Shown: piece by piece, positions 1 to 12,800 of the stretch
Layout: every line of letters starts with the position of its first letter
Numbering within the stretch: position 1 is the stretch's first letter
Assembly: GCF_047495875.1 (NCBI RefSeq)
Contig: NC_092471.1
Span: forward strand, 12,359,001-12,423,000
Direction: 5' to 3'
From: Pithys albifrons albifrons
Taxonomy: Eukaryota > Chordata > Aves > Passeriformes > Thamnophilidae
Length of the DNA: 64,000 bases
Position numbers and translations under genes: made by a program
Notes under the pieces: generated by a model
Seen by the model: the letters and a program-made list of their open reading frames with translations, nothing else
The model's database searches: none
What the model was told of the DNA's origin: nothing

Positions 1-2056
1 ACTTTAAAATGGGACAATAACTCAAAACTGGGTTATGATTAACTGATTAGTGCTAATGAAAGAGGTGTAGTTTCTCAGAAAGCTTTTAAGGACAGCAAAG
101 TATTGAGGAAATTACAAATATATTCCATTTGGTTTTCATTACTTCACATATGCTATAGGATTGACTTAAAAATGCACTTTTGGTCAATCACATAATAGTC
201 CATCCCATGGCAGAAGTTTGTTGGCTTTTACAGCTTTGTGTGAGAGAAGTGGGAAAAGGTTGGAAATGTGCATAAGTTTGCTTCAAAAATACCAAGAATT
301 TTAATGAATTCCTGTGTCAAGTTGGAGGGTCCATCCCTACCATTCAGGAGCTGCACTGTGTGAACAACAGCAGAGTAACCTTGAAAGACAAGTGAGCATC
401 TAGAAATTAAAACCAAACTGGTGCGTGACTTTTCTCAAAGTACACTGGACAAGCAGACCAGAAGACTGTTCAAATTTCAATTAGGAAAATTAAAGAGCAT
501 TTTGTATCAAAAGCTGAGTTGTTTCAGCAATAAGAGGCATTGAGAGCTGGGCTGGCAGGGCAGTGGTAACAGCACCACAAATCCACAAAGAGCCATCCAG
601 TCTCTCAAAGAACAAGAATTAAGGAACATTTCTCTGTACAGTGTAAGGAGCACAGAATTTTAGTGCAGGAGAGGCCACTGGGAAAAAGTCAGAAAAGTTG
701 TTTTTTCCCAGGAATCTGATAAATAAAAAGTGAGATAATAAATAAAAGGAGAACCTGAAAGTTTTTAACAAGATGAAGGATAAAAATTCTTTTTTTCCCA
801 AAAATTTTTCTAAGGAATGCTATTAAGCTCTGACTGAGGATAGAAAGCTTCCTCAGAAATGTTGGTGAATGGCCAAGTGGCTTCATGGACAGTGGGAGTG
901 TATAAGCAAGAAAACAGCTAGGGGGGGTTAATTTTTATGTTTTATTAATTTTGGATTTTATATTTTTTTTACAAGATTTGAGGTCTGGCTGGATACTGGT
1001 TTTATTACTCCAAATTCTTAGCAATTCCTAGGACTCTGTTGAGTTCAGGTACCTATAATTAGAACCCACAGCTTTTCAGTGACAGAGTGCTCCATGGAGG
1101 CTCTTCATTCAGAAGCATTCTGTATTTGTTTCCAGTTTGCATGGCAACAAGACACTGTCATGAATCCTCACATTTGCATGTGTGTGCATCTCTGTGCATA
1201 GAGGGAATTCAGAAATACAATAGCCCTGGAGGGATGCTGAATATGTCGGGACTGAGGAAGAGAGAGAGAGAGACAGGCTACTCGATAACTGAAGAAACAG
1301 TTCATTTTGCTCTGGGCAGACAGGCAGGAAAGGGAGTGCAACATAAGCAAGACATTTCATTTGTGGTTGAATCCACAGATGACCTATTGTAGAAAGTATT
1401 CTCCAAAACATGCTTACATGGGAGATGGGGCACGTGGTCCTGATTAGATTTAGTACCAGCAGGGCAGTTTTATTACACACAAATGTTACATTTTGAAAGC
1501 TGCAAACGTGTTTCAGTGTCCAAAGGCTGTTCCTTTAGCGTTCCCTGCCTTACTGGGAATTCACAGAGCTCTGCACCTTCTCAGAAAGTGCTCAGCACCT
1601 TTTAGCTTTGGCTGCTGTTACAGTTAAAAGATTCAAAGCTAGAGACAATGTTTTCTCTTAATAGTCAAACATACTAGAAAACAAAGGAGAAAGCATGCCT
1701 CACATTCCACCCAAATCAGTGGTTTCTGTCTCTTTTTGCACTTCAGTTCACTTCCAGTCCCCTTTGGCAGGGGAGGAAGAGTCTGTGTTTGAGTCTCCTT
1801 GTCTGGGTTCCTATATGGGTCCATCCATGGGCACTGAGCTCACACTTACCCAGGAGGGAACGATGCTCCCCTTGTTTACAGTGCTGCTTCTGCTGTGTCC
1901 ACTCACTAAATGTCTTCTTCACTATTAGCTGACAGATTAGCAGTAAGAAAAAAAAAGGTAAAACACTCAAATGTACAGGGTTTTTTGGTTTTGGTTTTGG
2001 TTTTGGTTTTTAATGTGGTCTTCTCATGGCATGTCACTAATTTGATTTACACTTTT
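1..2056. other. Gene-free AT-rich intergenic DNA
   Basis: Only short unsupported open frames, a small (GA)n run near 1258-1273 and the (GGTTTT)n repeat are seen. No exon with recognisable protein similarity. Confidence 0.6.
1981..2011. repeat. (GGTTTT)n short simple repeat
   Basis: TTTTGG hexamers recur about five times, shortly before the CR1 at 2057. Confidence 0.85.
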
Positions 2057-2380
2057 CCTGAAGGGAAGTTCTGGCCAGGTGGGGGTTAGTCTCTTCTCCC
2101 AGGCACTCAGCAACAGGACAAGGGGGCACGATGGGCTCAAGCTCTGCCAGGGGAAATTGAAGTTGGAGATCAGAAAAAAATTCTTTGCAGAGAGAGCACT
2201 CAGGCATTGGAATGGGCTGCCCAGAGAGGGGGTGGATTCCCCATCCCTGGAGGTTTTTCACCTGAGATTGGCCGTGGCACTGAGTGCCATGATCTGGTAA
2301 AGGGACTGGAGTTGGACCAAGGGTTGGACTTGATAATCTTGGAGGTCTTTTCCAACCCAATCGATTCTGATTCTATGATT
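2057..2380 (+). mobile_element. CR1 LINE fragment, 3' end
   Basis: Sense-oriented, 5'-truncated CR1 tail. It has CTGGCCAGGTGGGGGTTAG, GGAATGGGCTGCCCAGAGAG and TTGGACTTGATAATCTTGG, and ends in GATTCTGATTCTATGATT octamer remnants. It is near-identical over its length to the copy at 14080-14470. Confidence 0.95.
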
Positions 2381-3884
2381 ATTTTTATCTCAATGATACC
2401 TGGAAGTTCAGTCAGTGGAATGTTTAGTTGGATTTACTCAGATGCATTAGATCTATAAAAACATGAGGCAAGAAAAATTTGAGCACATTTATCTGAACAT
2501 GTCTGTAATTAACTACAAGGTTGGGACACACAATGCCCAGAGGTTGTGCAGTATTGTTATTCACAGAGTATCTCCAGATCCTTGATATAACAACCAGTCC
2601 AAAAAATAATGACCACCATTCTTGGATTTGTTTTGCTGCTATAAACAAGTTTAGACAGTAAATAAAAATGATTTTAGAATCAGTTTAAGCAAAACAAGAA
2701 GATTGAGAAAATATGGTGCTATATGTTGGATTTAACACAACATTTCAGCCTTTATTTGTCTGTTTTCTGCCTTTTGCTTTTTCTCTTTTCTATAAATCAA
2801 TGGAAGTCTGTATTTCTAGGTCTAGACTTTATTTCAATGATTATTTTTCCAAACCAGGGAGTATAAGAATAATGAAAAGCACAGAACACTCTCCACTAAG
2901 CATATTATTTTTCCAGTGTCCGTAATTCCTGATTGGATTCATGGTGATGAAAGGAAGAATCCGTAACTAATTTCATTTTTTTGATATAATTCCTCTTGCA
3001 GAGTTCCCTTTATCCTTCAACTGTTGCTCACAAGGGTATTCTGCAAGACAGACAGTACCAAAACAGCACCTCATAGATAATATTTTAGTTTTTTTACATA
3101 TGGATTTAATTTGTGCATCTCAACAGCTGGAGTAACATGAACACATATGATTTAGCAAATCTGCAAGATTGTATTAAAAACCCCCACAACTATGGTGCTG
3201 GCTAGAGGGAAGTGCCCGGAGCCTTCCCAACGTGGATTGTTAATGACCATCCTCTTCAGCTGCCACAAAGAACTCATGAAGTGCCAAATTATTTCCCTAA
3301 ACAGTGAGTGGCACTGGTTCCTCTTGTGCCTGTGTTTATTTATTAAGAATTACAACTTCCTTATGGAAAAGGAAATCCAACAGTGAAGGTATTTTTGAGT
3401 CAGTTGTTATCAGGGAAAACATCAAAACTATTCTTTAATGATGGAAACATGATTTAGTTTTCAAAATTTAAAAAGCAGAAATATGAAACTTTTCCAAATG
3501 TCCTCACATTTTATTTTATTCTTAGGCTGATGATGTAGGAAATATTAGCCTGATGTGCTTGTTGCTTCTTAAACTTTTGAATACTTTGTAAAAGCAGAGT
3601 TGAGTTACAGCTCTTCCTCCACGTGAATGGAAGCACTGCTGAATAGGATGCAAAAGGACCTGTGTGGCTGAGGAGAAATGTGAAAACACATCACTTGGGA
3701 AAGGTGGACCAAAGATGGTATTACAGGAAGCACAAAGATAAAATATATTTTGGCAAAGTGCAGAAACTCACAGGTCTAAGAACTCAAACAAAAACTAAGT
3801 AGAATAGAAAGAGCAAAATGGGGGGAAAAAGGGAAAAAGGGGGGGGAAAGGTGGGGGGGTGGGAAGGAAAAAAGGGAAAAAAAA

Positions 3885-3994
3885 GGGAAGGGAAGGGAAG
3901 GGAAGGGAAGGGAAGGGAAGGGAAGGGAAGGGAAGGGAAGGGAAGGGAAGGGAAGGGAAGGGAAGGGAAGGGAAGGGAAGGGAAGGGAAGGGAA
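3885..3994. repeat. (GGGAA)22 pentanucleotide microsatellite
   Basis: There are 22 uninterrupted GGGAA units (110 bp), the pure end of a nearly all-purine tract beginning about 3812. The complementary strand is all pyrimidine. Long open frames here are artefacts of the repeat. Confidence 0.97.
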
Positions 3995-5709
3995 TTTTGA
4001 AATAGTTACATCAAAATATTTGCTGTTAAAGTGTACACCTGTAATGTCTAAAGGAGAGCACATCCTAACAGTGTGGAATGAGTTTAAGACAACTTAAGCT
4101 CATTGAGTTTAACCATGGGAAAATAGTGGGTCTGCCCAACATAGTGCAGACTTCTTTATGGTCCTCAGAATCCAATGGGAATGGAAAGTTCTCAGCATTT
4201 CACAAAACCAAACCCTTGAAAAGTCCAAGAGAAATAATGTACACTGGAAAAAAGCCCCCAAAACTAAAGAAAATAAACAGTCATAGTAGTAAAAAGTAGT
4301 GAGACACAGTACTGTGATAAAAAGTGAGGTGCTGCTGCCTACTGAGAATAGCTGGGCACAGCTCAGGATGGTAGGAGGGCTTGGCTGAGACTGTAGAGAG
4401 AGGGGAGCAAATGCCATGAAAGTCTTGTAAGACAAGATAACTGCAATGAGAAAAGCTGAGCAAAGACCAACTAGCAGCTCAGTGCCACAGAGTAAGGTGA
4501 ATAACAGACATAAGGAATGTCAAGTTTTGTTAACAGTTGGGCCAGTGTTGGAGGCAGATAACAGAGGGAGATTGTAGGATGGCGTTAGATCCAACAGGCT
4601 CCTGCAGAGATCAGTGGCAACACTATTACAATTATAATCAATGCCCGTACCAGCCCTGCTTGAGGTGTTCATCCTTTGGTAATGGTTGGGTCTGCCAGGT
4701 CTGACCCTTGCTGGGATCTTTCACAACCCCAAACAGCACTAGTTGCCAGGAACTGCTAAATGGTAGTTGGTGTTTTTAGCAGAACTTCTCTATATTATGC
4801 TGAGGAATGTGCCTTCACTTACCACACAGGAAAGTGTATTAAAGGGCAAAATAACAAACCGTGTGATCGCCAACATCATCATTTCATATGGGACATGGTT
4901 CTGGCCACTCCTCTGTTTTCCCTGGTCATACCAATTTTCTGGGTGTTGCTCCTGGGAAGTACAAAGGCTGATGCTTTCCCTGCACAATAACAGAGTGCTC
5001 AGGTCACTGTTACTATTTTGATTTGTACTGCACTCCTTTAAAAGTAGACTCAGGAACTTCCAGTGTGTTTTTTCAGAGAATGTACAGCATAATCTGGGCC
5101 CATTTTTCATGAGCCATCATTGCTAGTAAATAATAATATATGGTAGATTCATCTGAGATATTGTTATATTTTCCTAGACTAACCTTTTCGTGGAGAAAAA
5201 AATAAGCAACTGTTTGACACACACACAAGGAATGTCGGTCTGCACCCAGGTCAATGAAAGCCTACAGAATTCCTCCTGGTTTTACTGCTGGCACTGCCAT
5301 TAACAGTCTTCTGTGCCTGTTATCTGGTCAGATTAATACTTTTTCTGTTATTTCAAGACATTCCAGCACATGAAGCTTTAAGTTGTCATTGCTGTGTATG
5401 CAGTTTATAAAATAATGCTCCCATTACCTCACCGCTTCACTTTGCAATGGAATATCCTCCCTCTGAGCATCCTGCCCCACAGTATGACAATGTCCTCTAC
5501 CCCTCCCAATGATTTTGCCCTCAGTAAAATCTATGACTGTGGTTTTCAGAGTTAATTGAATTCCTGTGCCAAAACCATTACTGCTGATTTCTTCCCAGTT
5601 CTGCTGGGGATTCATGTGAAACATTATCTGGCGTTAGGTGCTGTCTGACTCGGAGCAACCGAATGTGTACTCAGGAGTCTCCTTGCTCCTTCCTTTCAGA
5701 AGTACCCAA

Positions 5710-5723
5710 CCCCCCCCCCCCCC
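5710..5723. repeat. Poly(C)14 homopolymer
   Basis: Fourteen consecutive C. The length may be unreliable in sequencing. Confidence 0.9.
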
Positions 5724-6643
5724 GCTCTGTCTGCAGTTTGGGCCCCTGTGGCAAAGCTGTGTCCCACACTGGTGATCTCAGCAGCCACACTCCAAACTGG
5801 CAAACACTGCCCAGGGCTGATGTAGGACCTTCCTCTTGCTGATGTCAACAACACCAGGATCATGTTGCTTGTTGCTGCTCCTCTTCCCCTGTTCCTACTT
5901 GCTTGCTTTACATGTAGTCCAGCAGTGAACCGTGCACCTCCAAACACATCCCCAGCCATCCATGTACCCAGCTATGGATGATGGTTTTTTCCCCCATTTC
6001 TCACACTGCAGTCATCCACCAAGCCAAGAACGTGGTCAGGCAGGTGCACCACAACGTTACCTTACCAACCTTCTGCCCTTGACTCCTGAGATGGAGAGTT
6101 CAAGCTCATCCTCTCCTTTGCCAGCTGGAGAGAACAAGCATTTCCTAGTTTTCTTACTCGTGAAGATCTCACCTCTTTCCTTGTCACATGGACACACCTG
6201 ATGTAGTGGATCTCTGAACAACCTTTTTCCTTTTTAACATGTCAGTGCTGCCTGTTCTGATCAAAGCCAGCAGTCAGGCGTCACCTCCTGAGAATCCTGA
6301 GCTGGAAAGCCTTGTCTGTCTCCTAACACAATGTAACCAAATCGTTTGGCTCCCAGGATGCACCTCTGGGGAACTGCGGCTGGGATACCAGCAAAGACTT
6401 GTTGAAAAGAAGGAAGAAATGTAAATGAGATGGAGAAACAGCTGTGAAGGGGAATGATGAGGTGCTGGAAAGAGGGGAGAGGTTAAATACTGAAGGCAGG
6501 CTGAGAGAACAAGGCACAAAAAGAGCACTAAAGGTAATGAAGAGAGAAGAATCAGTGAGGAGATGTAAAACCCAGTTCTGACAGACAAGCTACCAAGACA
6601 ACTAAAGAACAACAGGCAGAAACAGATTACATCCCCTTTTTTG

Positions 6644-6781
6644 TACTATGTTGCTGAGTTGGTTAAAACTTGTTTGTAATAATGCCAAGGTCATGTGTTC
6701 AATTCCCTGTGTGGGCCATTGACTTAAGAGCTGGACTGGATGATTCTTGTGGGTCCCTTCCTACTCAGAATAGTCTGAGAG
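6644..6781 (+). mobile_element. tRNA-Ile-derived SINE with CR1-like tail (TguSINE1 type)
   Basis: Positions about 6650-6716 align by eye to a nuclear tRNA-Ile: GCTGAGTTGGTTA resembles box A and GTGTTCAATTCCC resembles box B, ending GGGCC. A CR1-like 3' end follows directly (GAGCTGGACTGGATGATTC, then GGGTCCCTTCCTACTCAGAA). The head-plus-tail layout matches TguSINE1 as described in zebra finch. Both promoter boxes carry substitutions, so this is an old, dead copy. Confidence 0.75.
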
Positions 6782-9139
6782 GTCTTTGTAAGGTGGGGAA
6801 GCTCCTCTGTGTGTGTGGTGTGCTGGGTAACTCCTGCGAGGATTTCCTCTGGGAGGGTGTGAAAAGGGTGTATCTCCCTTTCTGTATCACTTTCATCCAG
6901 AGAGAAACGTGTGTTTCCATTCCAAAAGTGCCTCAAGAATTGAAATACCAGGAGCTAAATAGAAACAACTGTGAGATGAGAGACAAATACCTGGGCAAGT
7001 TCCTTTGCAAATCAGTGGTGCAGACATCGGAAGCAGGTTGGTCCTCATCATTAGTGTTACCATCTTCCTTCCAAGTTCATCATGAAATGTAATCATCCTA
7101 CAGAGACTGCTAACTTTAATCCTCATTAGGGAATAAATAAAAATAGACTGTACTCCAGGAGCTAGATTCCCAGCTCAGCGAGTAATTACTTTGATTTCAG
7201 GGTTTATAACAACATAACTGCTTGGAATGTTTTCTCTCTCCCAGTGTCCAAATTGCTTTGTCTATGCAAGCTTCCATGTTTGGACTTATAAATACAAAGG
7301 CATATTTTAATAAGGGAAGCAAATTAAATTTTTCTCCTGGTCAATGTGCCTGCTTTCAAGGCACTCAGCATCCTCTCCCCTGCTAGGAAGCAGCCACATT
7401 GTCTGAATTTTCAGGGATGGGATGTTCACCGGTGCAAACAAGACAGGACTTGATTTATTTGGAACAGCTGCCAGTGTTGTGGCAAAGCAAACCTGTGCTA
7501 TTCCACATATCCTGTGGTAACACATGCCACAGGGTGCAGAGAGGTCATGCCACCTGAAGGATACAGGGACAGACTTCAGTTCAAAACAGGGCAAATTCGT
7601 TATTATCCACAGGGTTCTGTTATTTCACAATGTTTTCACAGTAGAATTTTCCCCATTGACCATCCTTATGTCCAGGACCTCAGCCTAAGACACATTAAGA
7701 AAGGAGTATACAGACTTGGGGTTATGGGTTGAAAACTTAACTAAAATTCTTTATTTTGAAGTATATGCATTGTACTTCACAGACTGTCAGCAGTCTCCAG
7801 TCTCCTGACCCTGTCTGAATTTTAATTGCCTCAGAATTTCTAGTTCAGAGTTTTTTACAGCACTGGATTCTTTTTCTTGATAGTTGTTCAAGGTTGTGAA
7901 GATCTGCCTAAAAATAAAAATCAGAACATGTCCCTTGTGCATATTTCTGTCTCCTTTCTCAAAGGAGACCAACCAGAGAGCAACTGCCCCCGATCCTGCC
8001 AGTCTGGGCTGGATACAGAGCATGGCTGGATACCCCAGGGCACCAGAGAGTGCTGGGGGCTCTGTGATTCCTTCTGCACAGGACTGGCACTGTAACCCAG
8101 GTGAGGCTGCAAGGAAGGGATGTGCTCTCTGCAGAACTCTCTCTGAGAGCAGAAATCCAGCTTTGTGCTCAGTGTGCGCAGAAACCTCCACAGGTCAATG
8201 AAAAAATTTCCCTGGTTCTCAACAATCTTCAGTGTCTGGGGCATGTAGTGTAAATAATGCCAAAGCTCCCTTTCTCTCTTCATCTCTCAGGCTATTGCAC
8301 ACTCCAGAGCCCATTTTCAATTATCCTCATCGTTGTGAATTTGAGTGTATTTTGTTCTTTTTCAGCAGTGTTCCTTCACTGTCATTTTACCTTCTCGTCC
8401 TTCTGCTTGAAAGTGAAAGAGAATTTGGAAGCATTTATTCTTGCTCTGTCCCTATGTGCCACATAATCTCATTCCAATTATCTGTGATTATAAAAAGAAT
8501 TCACTTTTTCAGTATTTTCCTATACTTTTGCTTTAGTGGTATTTGTGAGACACTCAAAGGTACTATCTGTGTTTGAAGAGCCTTTATTACAACATGATTT
8601 CCAAACTTCAGTAATACTAATTTTCTTTTGTTTTCATGGCTAGGATGTTAGACTGAGGCCTAATATCCTAAAAAACTGTAGCTCTGTGTGGGATGTGTGT
8701 AGGTAACTTAAAAAAGCATTTTGATATTCAAGCACATTTCTTCATCATGTCCTTGAAATATGTAATATTTCCTGCAATCCTCTGAATTACAAAAAGAAAA
8801 AAATATTCTACAAATTTGATGGATCTTAAATACATAAAAATTATTCTTCCCTCTCCTTTTGCTCTATCCCAAGACTGATTTGAATAACCAGCAGGAATCC
8901 TCACTTAAGACACAAGTATCACTTCTTTCTTCTGCCAGAGGAATCTGTTTGATTTTTGGCAGGTTCTTTAAAGATCGACTGGGCTGACACGGGCTGGACT
9001 CCATGAGGTCGCTGGTTCTTTTGCTCTCCAATTTACAGAGTGCTGTGCGGAATGAAATTATTTACGTTCCTGTTAATTAACGTTCCTAATTTTGCAGGGG
9101 GATGCAGGTGGTGTTGGAAGCCTGAGGACTCGGCTCAGC
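6782..9139. other. Gene-free intergenic DNA
   Basis: Open frames of 70-134 codons occur on both strands, notably overlapping each other at 7.8-8.3 kb. None shows a recognised domain, and the codon content looks random. Confidence 0.55.
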
Positions 9140-9369
9140 TGGTGGTTGCCAGCGCTAAAAGGAGTTTGTAACGTTTTGCCGCGGCGCTTTCAGCCTTTAG
9201 GGCGCAGTGCCGCGAGTGCAGCGTGAAAGGTTTCACAGGCGGGGCAGAACACGAGAGCTTTCGGCTCCTCGCCTGAGGCGGGGAAAAGGGCTCCAAATTC
9301 GGGTAGTTCTGGGACAAGACGCGTTCGGCGGCGGCTGCGGGGACGGGCCGGGCGCGCCACCTGCCGGCC
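9140..9369. promoter_or_regulatory. Orphan CpG-rich patch
   Basis: About 230 bp are dense in CpG (for example GCCGCGGCGC, GACGCGTTCGGCGGCGG and GGGCCGGGCGCGCC) inside AT-rich DNA. No gene is recognised next to it; NXT2 starts 7.5 kb further on. It could be an unmethylated promoter of an unannotated RNA or a distal regulatory element. Confidence 0.55.
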
Positions 9370-9500
9370 AGGGATGGGATGGGATGGGATGGGGTGGGAT
9401 GGGATGGGGTGGGGTGGGGTGGGATGGGATGGGGTGGGGTGGGATGGGGGTGGGGGGGATGAGATGGGGTGGATGGGATGGGTGAGACGGGGTGGGGTGA
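9370..9500. repeat. (GGGAT/GGGGT)n microsatellite
   Basis: GGGAT and GGGGT pentamers alternate, degrading near 9455-9500. G runs of three to seven recur throughout, so the array could form G-quadruplexes. The open frames rich in Pro/His/Ser or Gly/Trp/Met are repeat artefacts. Confidence 0.95.
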
Positions 9501-9540
9501 AGTGGGAGCCGCTTTGAAGGACTCCTCAGCCCAGCCCCTG

Positions 9541-9857
9541 CCATGCCCAAGGACACCTTCCACTATCTCAGGCTGCTCCAAGCCCCATCCAGCCTGGCCT
9601 TGACCACTTCCAGGGATGGGGCAGCCACAGCATCCGTGAGCAATCTGTGCCAGGGCCTCCCTACCCTCACAGTTTCAAATTTCTGACATACCCTCTTTTA
9701 GTTATACAACCATTAAACCCCTTTGTCAATCTGCAACAGGCTCTGCTGAAAAGTCTGTCCCTACATTTCTTTGAGTACTGCAAGGCCACAGTAAAGTCTC
9801 CTCAGGCTTTTTTCTCCAGGCTGAACAACCCAAACTTCCTCACCCTCTTCTCATAGA
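9541..9857 (-). mobile_element. Older CR1 LINE fragment
   Basis: Minus-oriented and diverged. Recognisable CR1 phrases include CCAGCCTGGCCTTGACCACT, CCAGGGATGGGGCAGCCACA and CTCCAGGCTGAACAACCC. It follows directly after the (GGGAT)n array. Confidence 0.85.
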
Positions 9858-12800
9858 AAATGTGTCTTTTTTTGTCTTTCCATCACTCTGTCTTTTCTAC
9901 ATTCAATTAATTTAAAGATCAGCATCAGAAAGTTCAATAAAACACCCTTCTCCTTCCCCTTTAAAAATCCTTGAGCTTAGCAATGTCTAATCAAATCCCA
10001 TTTTTGGAGGAATAACATTTTGGGTGACTTATTATGATAAGTCCATTGTTGACCCAAAAAGGATCTTTAAAAATTGTCTATATGGTATTTATTCTTCTAC
10101 AGTTTAGTCCAAAAAAGGGAGAAAATCTGTTCTGAGGCATGAGCAGACCCTGCCTGCACACCGCTGAGAGGAAAGCAGGCTGTTCCCAGGGACCTGCTTG
10201 TGGAGAGTTTCATAAAGCACACATTTATGAAAGTGCTCTCAGTGGGAAGTTTCTTGTAGGGAGTTTTCCTGTCTGTTGATATACTCTATGTTGTGAGCAG
10301 TTTGAGATCACATGCTGAGTATTTTCATTCATGCCATATTCTCCTGTGCCACTAAAAGTACTTACAAAGAAGAAATTAGATGGATAATTGTTTGTCAGGT
10401 TCTATCTCTGCTAACTAGATTTCCCATCCATTATGTGCTTTACTGGCTCTATTATTATCCACTGGGATATACTTTCAAGCCAATTTTTTCAGGATGCAAC
10501 TTGATCTACTGTTTTCATTACCTTTACTCCTGGTGCTTATCTCCTACAGTTCATAAACCATCTATTTGGATGGGTACACTTCTGTTCTCTCAGTTCTTCA
10601 GGGCTATTATATGACTGTCTTCACATTTTCTGGTTACACATATTTGTGTGGTGATTTCATCAAGTCTCAGCTTCAAAGCTTGCCCATGCTCAGAAGTGTT
10701 TCAGGTCTATCTCAATTTCTAAGCACTTTCCTATCACACAATGTTGCTTAATTTCCTGTCAAATATATTCTTCACCACAGTCCTCCCAGTTGTTCTACCC
10801 TGTAATAAAGTGCTGCTTCATTCATTGAGTATTTAAATTCCACTGCTTCATGCAAGCTCTAATAACATTTCTAATAAACATATTTGTTCTTTCCCCACAG
10901 CTGTGACCCTCAGGGCACTCCCCTGCCCTGACTGTTGTAACATCTTCCATAATTTCTATGATCTGGAATTTCCCTCTGTCCTTCCATCATCTCTGCCACA
11001 CAGTTTGATCCACTAAACATCACTTTTCACCTCGCCTTCCTTAGGCATCCTTAGCTCACAGTGAACCACCTTGGACTTGACCCTTTTGAGATGCTGCAGG
11101 CCCTGGAACTCTGACTAGAGTTGCACTGAGTTGCACAGGAATCCTTCACACTATGACAGAAAAAATGCTCAAAGCATAAGGACAGGATCAAACTGTGACA
11201 TTTTCCAGTATTTCAAACCCCAAAGAGAATCCCTGATGATAAATTTAACGAGCAATTTTTTGTGTCAGACAATATGACAACTATTGGGCCAACAGCTGTT
11301 GCTCCAGATGGAGTATGGATGACAGCTGGTGGGTCCAGGTGCATTGCTCTGGAATAAACCAACAGAGCACTGGCATTTGGTTTATTCCTGGCTGCCTTGA
11401 TGGCATTTAAGCCACTTTCTTGGATGGTCTGCTCTCACTCCTTAAGAAACAATTTCTTGCACAGTTGTGTATTAATGTGTTGAAATGTAAATAATAGGGA
11501 GAAGATTTGCAATGAATTTACAATGAATCTTGACAAGAATTTAGAGACACAGCCTATTGTAATTCTGTGAGCATATTTACCTTGATTTCTTCAATCACAG
11601 TTACAGGACATGCTCACTTTTTCTGTACTGTGTCTTTTACATGTACTGAAGTTGTACAGAAGCAGAGAGAGCATTTTACCCACAGACAGCTTATTGGTAT
11701 CTTCATTTTCCCCATTGGGACACTGTGCCAGGTGCCACAATGGCTAAACCTTTACAGAGGAAATTGCCTGCTTTGAGAACTGAGCAAGGATTGAGAGGAA
11801 ATGCCACATAGGACCCTGAGTAAGCTGGATGGATTTGGGTTTAAAAGTGTAAGGCTCTGCAGCCTATTGCCAGTACCATGAATCCTCCTATTACCTGATC
11901 TGTTTTAGTGCCCAAAAGGATAGAATATCTCTCAGTGTCCCTACAAAATAGTCCTGAAATATAAATCCAAAGGTCATCACTGAAATCTGTCATATTTCTG
12001 ACTCGATTGGCTTGGTCTTTCTCTTTCTCCTTCATATCTACAGAACATCAACATGGAGAAATAGTATGTTTAAAGATGATAATCCCTTTTCTTGCTTTGT
12101 TGTATACTCTGGAGGAATGCAGAAAAACAACTAATAAAATGTCTTAGGGCTTGTTTTTTTCTGAGCATTTACCTTTCTTGTCTGTTTGGTGATAAAATGA
12201 TAAAGGTTCTTGTAAATCATTCACAGCTTGTGTTCCCTCCCTACATACTACTATGTTTTTTAAATATATTCCTCACTGGCAGCCTAGTGCAATCATGGGA
12301 GTTAATAATCAGATGTGGTGTTCTTTGGTGAATCAATATTTACACTGCAGCAATGCAGAGTTTAATATTAATAACTGTAGTTCGTCCTACTGAGTATTTG
12401 GTAAATGGAGTACAAATGTAGCAGGAAGAGTCGTGTGCTTTCCATTATAAGCTGTTCCTTCCAAAGGCTGTAACTGTCAAAGGATTAGGCTGTTACAGAA
12501 AAGGTTACACGCTGACCTGGCTTTGCATCTCCATAAATAAACAGAACCTGCAAAAGAGTAAAGGTAAAAAGGGAAGGTTGTGTCTGGGCTGCTCTTCAGC
12601 CTTTCTTCTCACCTTGGGGATCAAACATTGCTGTTTTAATGGATATTCCTTAAAATGATTGGAGGGATGGGGGCATTCAAAATCAGATCTCACATTTTGC
12701 TTTTGGTCTGGATCAGTTCTGAGAATATTTGGGAAAAAGAAGAGTAGATGATGCCCTCCATGCAAGTCTTCACTAGCAAAGATGGCACACACTGTTTTGG

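Larger units (their letters stand above)
2381..6643. other. Gene-free intergenic DNA
   Basis: Apart from the purine tract and (GGGAA)22 at about 3.81-3.99 kb and poly(C) at 5.71 kb, I see no gene, RNA or clear mobile element here. Confidence 0.55.

Noticed and set aside
3776..4063. Pro/Ser/Phe-rich and Lys/Glu/Gly-rich proteins across the purine tract
   Set aside because: They are direct translations of (GGGAA)n and its complement.
6650..6716. A functional tRNA-Ile gene
   Set aside because: The acceptor and anticodon arms are degraded and the sequence runs directly into a CR1-like tail, so it is a SINE head.
9135..9581. His/Pro/Ser-rich 148-codon frame
   Set aside because: It is a translation of the (GGGAT)n array on the minus strand joined to the CpG patch; no domain.
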